64,000 nucleotides of DNA from Zerene cesonia. Its lineage: Eukaryota; Arthropoda; Insecta; Lepidoptera; Pieridae. The position numbers and the translations under genes were made by a program. How positions within the stretch are numbered: position 1 is the stretch's first letter; the number at the start of each line of letters is the position of its first letter. Below, in pieces: positions 60,101 to 64,000 of the stretch. The notes under the pieces are model-generated. The model saw only the letters and a list, made by a program, of their open reading frames with translations, was not told the DNA's origin and did no database searches. Location: contig NC_052110.1 of assembly GCF_012273895.1 (NCBI RefSeq), positions 5,456,001 to 5,520,000 on the forward strand, written 5' to 3'.

Positions 60101-60192
60101 GACAATATTTCCTTTTATTTTCAGGTCAAGCAAGCGTTGTATACTTTTTACCCGATCCGAATAAAGAAAATAAGAAAACTGGAGATAAATAA
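48111..60192 (+). CDS. SV2-like MFS membrane transporter, 10 coding exons (whole gene span)
   Basis: Spliced CDS of 1533 nt (10+213+163+185+185+161+145+275+128+68), giving 510 residues plus TAA. All nine introns are GT-AG and all phases fit. The protein reads as a 12-helix major facilitator: helix 1 at about residues 29-53, the loop 2-3 motif GFLVDTFGRR at 84-93 (family motif A), six helices before a central loop containing PESPKFLL at 217-224 (typical of SV2 and SV2-like proteins), then six more. The loop after helix 7 is cysteine-bearing (C335, C352) and has an N-glycosylation sequon at N339. It is much shorter than the large lumenal loop of vertebrate SV2. In insects these proteins form a multigene family of mostly unknown substrate; membrane location is inferred from the helices. 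Exon 1 is the least certain part. A related SLC22-type organic ion transporter is the main alternative. Confidence 0.88.
48242..48437 (-). mobile_element. HelA Helitron copy in intron 1
   Basis: CTAG at 48242-48245, perfect hairpin, 5' end at 48436. Confidence 0.8.
48822..48890 (-). repeat. RetB 5'-end scrap just before exon 2
   Basis: CTGGCCCAGTTTGTGCCGAA GCGTGTTCGACCCCCAC; ends 33 bp before the exon 2 acceptor. Confidence 0.55.
48924..49136 (+). CDS. SV2-like gene, coding exon 2
   Basis: Acceptor TTTTTTTAG ends at 48923; donor G|GTGAGA at 49137. Encodes residues 4-74: a short acidic N-terminus with the LEEAL stretch, helix 1, and the start of helix 2 (GWLNAMPFF). Enters in phase 1, leaves in phase 1. 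Open reading upstream of 48923 belongs to a repeat fragment, not to the gene. Confidence 0.9.
49798..49900 (+). repeat. LINE 3'-end-like fragment in intron 2
   Basis: GAGATCGCTTATAGCGATAA GACC then TTCATTCAATAAAGTATTTT; opposite strand to the copies at 5.5 and 24.0 kb. Confidence 0.45.
50050..50212 (+). CDS. SV2-like gene, coding exon 3
   Basis: Acceptor CTCTTTCAG ends at 50049; donor GC|GTAAGTAT at 50213. Encodes residues 75-128: rest of helix 2, the GFLVDTFGRR loop motif and helices 3-4 up to KFIQGIA. Leaves in phase 2. Confidence 0.93.
50265..50430 (+). mobile_element. HelX copy in intron 3
   Basis: TCAATATTATAAAC start, ACTCTTTCACGCAAAACC, GCGAGTGAAGCCGC, CTAG near 50424. Confidence 0.5.
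50690..51055 (-). mobile_element. HelX fragments in intron 3
   Basis: 50690-50910 (CTAGCTTTTCACCCGTGG, CAAATCTGTTGAGTGG, GACAGACAGAGTTAC) and 50930-51055 (GAGCCGTTCTCGGGTTTTA). Confidence 0.4.
51569..51733 (-). mobile_element. HelX copy (AAACTCTTCAG type) in intron 3
   Basis: CGGTCCGCCCCGGCTTCGTC at left, AACAAACTCTTCAGTTTAAT at right. Confidence 0.55.
51752..52026 (-). mobile_element. RetB retroposon in intron 3
   Basis: GGTAACTGAGCTGGTGGTTC to CCGGTGCGAGCTGGCCC; followed by a short GAAA run. Confidence 0.65.
52373..52557 (+). CDS. SV2-like gene, coding exon 4
   Basis: Acceptor ATTTTCAG ends at 52372; donor TTTG|GTAAGTAT at 52558. Encodes residues 129-190: end of helix 4, the SEFIHKEIRDR cytoplasmic loop usual before helix 5 in this family, and helix 5. 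Leaves in phase 1. Confidence 0.93.
52711..52917 (-). mobile_element. HelA Helitron copy in intron 4
   Basis: CTAG at 52711-52714; 5' end at 52916. Confidence 0.78.
53940..54090 (+). mobile_element. HelX fragment in intron 4
   Basis: CAGTGATTCAAACGGAAGG, ACGCGTGCAAAGCCGCGAGC, AAAAGCCAGTA end (CTAG decayed). Confidence 0.5.
54251..54794 (+). pseudogene. Unidentified frame-broken coding-like island inside intron 4
   Basis: Within intron 4, just before exon 5, is a block that looks coding but in shifting frames: an ATG-led frame 54251-54337, a frame running through 54280-54510, and a third open from 54492 to TAA at 54792-54794. The frames overlap as if one or two indels broke a single protein of perhaps 170 residues. 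The last part has ordinary mixed amino-acid content rather than the Ile/Tyr/Phe bias of random AT-rich DNA. I do not recognise the family. A decayed transposon or virus-derived gene, or a lost exon cassette, are all possible. Confidence 0.35.
54815..54999 (+). CDS. SV2-like gene, coding exon 5 (PESPKFLL)
   Basis: Acceptor TTTGCTTTCAG ends at 54814; donor CCG|GTGAGA at 55000. Encodes residues 191-252: helix 6 followed by PESPKFLL and an amphipathic ALEVLKTIYHVNTGK stretch at the start of the long central loop. This is the most diagnostic exon. Leaves in phase 0. Confidence 0.95.
55275..55435 (+). CDS. SV2-like gene, coding exon 6
   Basis: Acceptor CCAATTTTCAG ends at 55274; donor TCCAC|GTAAGTAT at 55436. 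Encodes residues 253-305: basic central loop (many Lys/Arg), then the beginning of helix 7 (YNLLLISSMTFVCLS). Leaves in phase 2. Confidence 0.92.
55481..55661 (+). mobile_element. HelA Helitron copy in intron 6
   Basis: TCCTACTAATATTATAAATG start, intact hairpin, CTAG at 55658-55661; small internal deletions. Confidence 0.8.
56113..56257 (+). CDS. SV2-like gene, coding exon 7
   Basis: Acceptor GGTTTCATCAG ends at 56112; donor CCA|GTAAGT at 56258. Encodes residues 306-354: end of helix 7 (CLRLWYPQIS) and the extracytoplasmic loop with C335, C352 and the N339-Y-T sequon. Leaves in phase 0. Confidence 0.92.
56375..56556 (-). mobile_element. RetB fragment in intron 7
   Basis: TAGCGGTCAACTAGTGTGGT, GTAAGCGATCACCACCGCC; 5' half missing. 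Confidence 0.55.
57215..57489 (+). CDS. SV2-like gene, coding exon 8
   Basis: Acceptor TTTCTCTAG ends at 57214; donor GAG|GTGAGT at 57490. The largest exon, residues 355-445: helices 8, 9 and 10, ending NIVVRVFPTKLR, the loop after helix 10 that is well kept in MFS carriers. Leaves in phase 2. Confidence 0.95.
57519..57725 (-). mobile_element. HelA Helitron copy in intron 8
   Basis: CTAG at 57519, only 29 bp after the exon 8 donor; 5' end at 57724. Confidence 0.78.
58127..58335 (+). mobile_element. RetB, 5' truncated, in intron 8
   Basis: GAGGCCCGTTTCTTTTTCC through CTGCCCGCTATGACATAAAA; clean A-tail. Confidence 0.7.
58365..58410 (-). repeat. SINE-C body scrap
   Basis: TGACTGCCCCATACCCCACA only, next to the RetB tail. 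Confidence 0.35.
58672..58905 (-). mobile_element. RetB' retroposon in intron 8
   Basis: Poly-T, GTCACAGTCGGCAATGGAGC, ACCTTACGCCTCTACAAATGG; 5' part missing. Confidence 0.68.
58930..59097 (+). mobile_element. HelX copy in intron 8
   Basis: CAACGGATTTTGATGGATTT, ATTCGAGAAGAAGGTTAATA, GCGTGCGAAG and CTAG near 59091. Confidence 0.5.
59134..59417 (+). mobile_element. SINE-E in intron 8
   Basis: Head TGGCTCAGTGGTGAGAAC and GGGGTTCGAGACC; ends in GATGATGATGAT. A 20-odd bp deletion removes the CAAAAGTTCGACGA part. Confidence 0.7.
59418..59625 (-). mobile_element. HelX fragment in intron 8
   Basis: CCGCCCTCGGCTTTGCCCGC to ATCCGCATTTATAAAATA; directly abuts the SINE-E tail. Confidence 0.5.
59684..59811 (+). 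CDS. SV2-like gene, coding exon 9
   Basis: Acceptor CTCCTTTTCAG ends at 59683; donor CTTT|GTAAGTAA at 59812. Encodes residues 446-488: helix 11 with VGRTGSLLGN and helix 12. Leaves in phase 1. Confidence 0.94.
59845..60000 (-). repeat. HelX fragment in intron 9
   Basis: CGGATATCAAGATTCCTG and CGGGATGAAAAGTATG match the 45.8 kb element. Confidence 0.45.
60125..60192 (+). CDS. SV2-like gene, coding exon 10 with stop
   Basis: Acceptor TTTATTTTCAG ends at 60124. Encodes the end of helix 12 (QASVVYFLPDP) and a short charged tail ending GDK, then TAA at 60190-60192. The LPDP followed by a basic tail is a usual ending for this family. Confidence 0.92.
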
Positions 60193-60195
60193 AAT

Positions 60196-60201
60196 AATAA
60201 A
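60196..60201 (+). terminator. Poly(A) signal AATAAA of the SV2-like gene
   Basis: AATAAA starts 3 nt after the stop codon, implying a very short 3' UTR. A later CATAAA near 60229 is an alternative. Confidence 0.5.
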
Positions 60202-60285
60202 AAATGTCCCTTGTGTATTTTGATTTCCCATAAATTATGTATTATTTGATTCATTTATTTTCATGCACTGATAAACTTTATATAA

Positions 60286-60496
60286 GTGAAGTCCCGTGTC
60301 CCCCTAGTGGGGTATGGGGCAGATGATGTACATCTGTTTCACTGATCGATTTTCTTTTAGGGACAAGTAGGTGATCAGCCTTCCGTGTCCTGCCAGACCG
60401 AGACATTTTTTTTTTTTGTGCGTCCCCACCGGGAATTGAACCCAGGACCTCTCGGTTCTACGCTCACGCAATAACCACTATACCAAGGAGGCGGTC
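60286..60496 (-). mobile_element. SINE-C just downstream of the SV2-like gene
   Basis: Complete inverted copy; reverse strand B box GGTTCAATTCCC and GGTATAGTGGTTA. TAAACTTTATATA occurs before it (60272) and again about 17 bp after it (60510), a possible but imperfectly placed duplication. Confidence 0.72.
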
Positions 60497-61164
60497 AGAT
60501 AAACATCGGTTAAACTTTATATACGTCTATAATATTATTAACTTGACGCAATCTTTAATACTTTAGCAGTGAATAAAATAACTTTTTTAACAAAAAATAA
60601 CATAAACAACAATGTCAGTTCGGAGTCAGATTTAACCTACTTTGTACAATTACCAGTAAAAGAATGCACATAAACAGACAAGGTGATATGATTTGGTATA
60701 TCCTTTTTTGAATATATATATATATATATTCTTTCAGCCAAATAAAAATGTAAATTAAAATTAAAAAACAAATTTGAAACCATTTTGTGTCAGAATTTTT
60801 CATTACATACCTGTATTGAGGGAGTTGTTTGTAAAATATTTAGCTACTATTTTATGGTGGCGTCCATCTTTGCTTTTTCATCAAACATACACACTTATGT
60901 AGTTTAATTATAAATTTCATCATTATAAAAACGTGCTTAAATGATATTATAATCAATTTCATTGTCTCACTATTGTGAAGATTATATGTAAGGATATTAT
61001 TTAATCATGGCTCATCGATTTTTAAGTGTACAAAGATTGAATTAAATCTGTCCAAATTAAGTCGCTCAAATTAGAGTCTAAAGAAGACATTTGTATAGCT
61101 ATTAGTGAAGCTAATATTAGAATCGAATCGTCGAATCAAAATCTTAATCTAATCTTGTATGTTA
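60497..61164. other. Stretch with no recognised gene
   Basis: Short (TA)n near 60713-60729; otherwise AT-rich. Confidence 0.4.
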
Positions 61165-61365
61165 CTATCTGCGCCCCGCGGTTTCACCCGCGTAAGTCCG
61201 TATCCCGTAGGAATATCGGGGTAAAAAGTTGCCTATATGTTATTCCAGTTGTCCGGCTGTCTACGTACCAAATTCCAATGCAATCGGTTCAGTAGTTTTT
61301 GCGTGAAAGAGCAACAAACGCTCACACATCCTTACAGTATTTCGCATTTATAATATTAGTAGGAT
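61165..61365 (-). mobile_element. HelA Helitron copy
   Basis: CTAG mutated to CTAT at 61165; hairpin and body well kept; 5' end at 61364. Confidence 0.77.
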
Positions 61366-61705
61366 AGGATTTTATCACTACCATTTTCAAATAAATAATC
61401 GAGATGAAATGGATCTATTACGCACAGAGCAGTTTCCTGCTGTTATAACAATTTTAATAGAGAAATTAATTCGTCTGTCTATTTGATGCAGCGCAGAAGC
61501 GATATCTGACATCACATTTTCATTTAAATTAGTATAGCTCATATTATTTCAAGCCTAAATGGTATATTCTGTTTGTACTATTTGGAATTAAAATATACAT
61601 TATAGCAATTACCAGACCCTTTTATATCAACCCGTGGAACACATACAAAATGATAATTGAATGGAGAAGCTAACCCGCCAACAAATCAGAACTAGACCTA
61701 ATTTT

Positions 61706-62020
61706 ATGTGGGAGTCGAGCACGCGTCGGCACGAATTGAGAAAGCTCGCTCCGGGGAAGTACCGCACCCTCACAGAAGACCGGCGTGAAATAGCATAGTG
61801 CTATGTTTCGTTCGGTGAGGGGGGGAGCCGGAAGCCCATATCCTTTTCTTTACCTTTCCCAGTCCTTTCCTTTATTCCTCCCAATTTAAAGTCGGCAATC
61901 CATTTGTAGAGGCGTAAGGTCTGCATTTGACCTTACGCTTCTCGAGATGTTCATCGGCGGTGGTAGCGGATCCCATCAGGCGACCCACCAGCTCCATTGT
62001 CGTGTATGACATAAAAAAAA
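61706..62020 (+). mobile_element. RetB' retroposon, full length
   Basis: GTGGGAGTCGAGCACGCGTC start, CATTTGTAGAGGCGTAAGGT, tail GTATGACATAAAAAAAA. Confidence 0.75.
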
Positions 62021-62084
62021 TATACCACATGCATAACACGAAAAGAAACTGATATGAAAATAGAGACATTAAAAATTGTCTATT

Positions 62085-62160
62085 GTAGTGTGTGTCAGTG
62101 TGTGTGTGAGTGTGTGTGTGTGTGTTTTGTGTGTGTGTGCGTGTGTGCGTGTGTGTAAGA
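62085..62160. repeat. (GT)n microsatellite, imperfect
   Basis: About 75 bp of GTGTGT with CA, GA, TTTT and GC interruptions. Confidence 0.85.
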
Positions 62161-63556
62161 CGAGACCGATGATTAATTTATTGTATAAATATGTGCGTGC
62201 GTCTTTCTAGGCTCTTTTGCCCTAAGATTGACACCCATGCCAATTAGGGTACAAAGTCACACAAGATGTCTCAACTTGTAGTTGATTAATGATCTAATTA
62301 TTACTCCATATCGGAGTAAATTGTTTTGGGAGTTGAGATTAAGGTCACGCGTGTATTTGTTTATCAACCGACTTCAATAAAGAGTCATCAATTTGTGTAT
62401 TTTTGAGTGTTTTCAACTTTTTACTAATCAAATTAATTATTTTGATAATATTATAGATCGATATCAATTCAACTATATTTTAATAAAATGCAGCAAAAAA
62501 ATCCTCATTAACTGATAAAAAAAAGAAAAATTCGCGTAGTCAAAAATTCAAAACCTCAATTAAAAAAAATTCAGGTTAATAATGCTAAAAACGTCACCAC
62601 ATTGTTCTCCAGATAAATTCAGTAATTATTTCTTAAATACTCGTCCGAAATTCACCGAAACCCGACGCCAAACCTTTTCATGCCGAGTGTTAATGAACTG
62701 ATAAATTTATCATAGCTGAAGTTTCTAGAATGAGATATCATTCAGATAAATGAGTTTCCGTAATAGTGGGTCCACACGATTAACTCGACTGTCCAATTTG
62801 CATGATATCGCGAGGTTTCATTAAGGAAACTTTGCCATGTGGGGATGGCAATTTGCATGACAATTAATTGAAAACAATCGATATTCAAGTCTGTTGACTT
62901 CCGAATTGTGAGGCATTATCGTAAGAGAGTTCATTTGCATGTTTGGAAATGTACTTTGAGCTTTTAATGTACTGCGTATTTCTTATACGAGTCTCATTTG
63001 CTTTATAGTCTTTTTATGTCTTCAATTCTTATTTCTTTGGAGAACCTGAAATAAACAGTTTATTGGAATTGGTAGGTTTGTCAATAAAATATTAACGGTA
63101 AAGTGTATTAAAACAATTTAGGAAGCCGGAGGACCATATGCTTTTCCTCGCATTTCTTTCCTCATTCCTCATCGTTTCTTAATTCTTTTTAATAAATAAA
63201 TGAATTTCGTGCAAGTAAATACTAGGACCAACATTATAAGAAGATATTTAGCGTATATAACGTATGCTCGTGTGGATCCACCATTAAGCATTAAATGAAA
63301 AGGATTATTATCGTAAATATACTGTTTCATTGCTATTAATTTTACATACATTAATTTGTTTTAACAATATTGCTAAATGACTTTTATTGATAAATTGTTT
63401 TCGGCAATATGATAATGTGATATAATTTTGTTATAATTCCGATTATTTAATGTTATTTTAAGTTAAATTTACGGTAATTGGAAATAACATGATCGTTGAT
63501 CATAAAAAAAAGTTATGTAAGAGCATAATATTTATTTAATGTATTACATTTATAAT
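62161..63556. other. Long stretch with no recognised gene
   Basis: 62365-62430 (CAACCGACTTCAATAAAG) is a repeat-end-like scrap. Nothing else supported. Confidence 0.35.
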
Positions 63557-63811
63557 GGTAGTTGTGGCTCAGTAGTGAGGACTTTGATAAATTGATTTTT
63601 CAATTTATCTGCACGTGTGGATAACATCACCACTACTCGAAACGGTGAAGGAAAACATCGTGAGGAAACCGGAATGTCCAAGAACCAAAAGTTCGACGAC
63701 ATGTGACATCTGCCAACTCACACTTGGCCAGCGTGGTGGATTATGGCCTGATCCCTCATAGGAGGCCTATGTCCCAGCAGTGGGAACATATATGCGCTGA
63801 TGATGATGATT
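63557..63811 (+). mobile_element. SINE-E lacking the B-box segment
   Basis: GTGGCTCAGTAGTGAGGACT jumps directly to ATAAATTGATTTTTCAATTT; the GGGGTTCGA part is deleted. Ends GATGATGATGATTATTA. Confidence 0.65.
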
Positions 63812-63846
63812 ATTATGGATGACGTTGTTTGTACAACAATATATCT

Positions 63847-64000
63847 GATGTGTGTATGTTTGTTACTCTTTCACGCAAAAACTACTGAACCGATTGCAAT
63901 GAAATTTTTTACGTAGATAGCTGGACAACTGGAATAACATATAGGCAACTTTTTATCCCAAATTACCTGCGGGATACGTACTAACGCGGGTGAAACCACG
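63847..64000 (+). mobile_element. HelA Helitron copy cut by the window end
   Basis: From TGTGTGTATGTTTGTTACTC to GGGTGAAACCACG; the CTAG end is beyond 64000. Confidence 0.7.

Noticed and set aside
1..64000. CRISPR array, bacterial operon or phage
   Set aside because: No direct-repeat array, no dense long open frames; introns and Lepidopteran repeats show a eukaryotic nuclear sequence.

Overview
This window looks like nuclear DNA of a butterfly or moth (Lepidoptera). It is AT-rich and dense with short repeats typical of that order: non-autonomous Helitrons that start TC, end CTAG and carry a GC hairpin before the end; tRNA-derived SINEs with readable A and B boxes; poly-A-tailed retroposons; LINE scraps; and Penelope-like relics. 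No species can be named from the sequence.

One host gene is supported. It lies on the + strand from the proposed start codon at 48111 to the stop at 60192 and has ten coding exons. It encodes a predicted 510-residue major facilitator superfamily membrane protein of the synaptic vesicle glycoprotein 2 (SV2)-like group. Every splice junction I propose is GT-AG and keeps the frame open. A TATA-like box sits at 47979 and an AATAAA directly after the stop.

Layout. 1-47.7 kb is a gene desert in which I found no host exon; it is a patchwork of repeats. 47.75-48.12 kb is a GC-richer, repeat-free block that probably holds promoter, 5' UTR and exon 1. 48.1-60.2 kb is the gene, whose introns carry Helitrons, retroposons, a tRNA-derived SINE and, in intron 4, an unidentified frame-broken coding-like island. 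60.2-64 kb is again repeat-rich intergenic DNA.

Repeat nicknames used below. HelA: Lep1/ButHel-like Helitron of about 200 bp; + means TC end first, CTAG end last. HelX: other Helitron-like families ending CTAG. RetB: about 300 bp retroposon ending GACATAAAA, with a variant RetB' that has a GTCGGCAAT-type 3' half. SINE-C: tRNA-derived, starts GACCGCCTCC. tRNA-D: short tRNA-like repeat. SINE-E: ends in GATGATGAT. F: Penelope-like relic with a GTTCGAAACGTCGGG core. All family labels rest on structure and recall, not on a database search.
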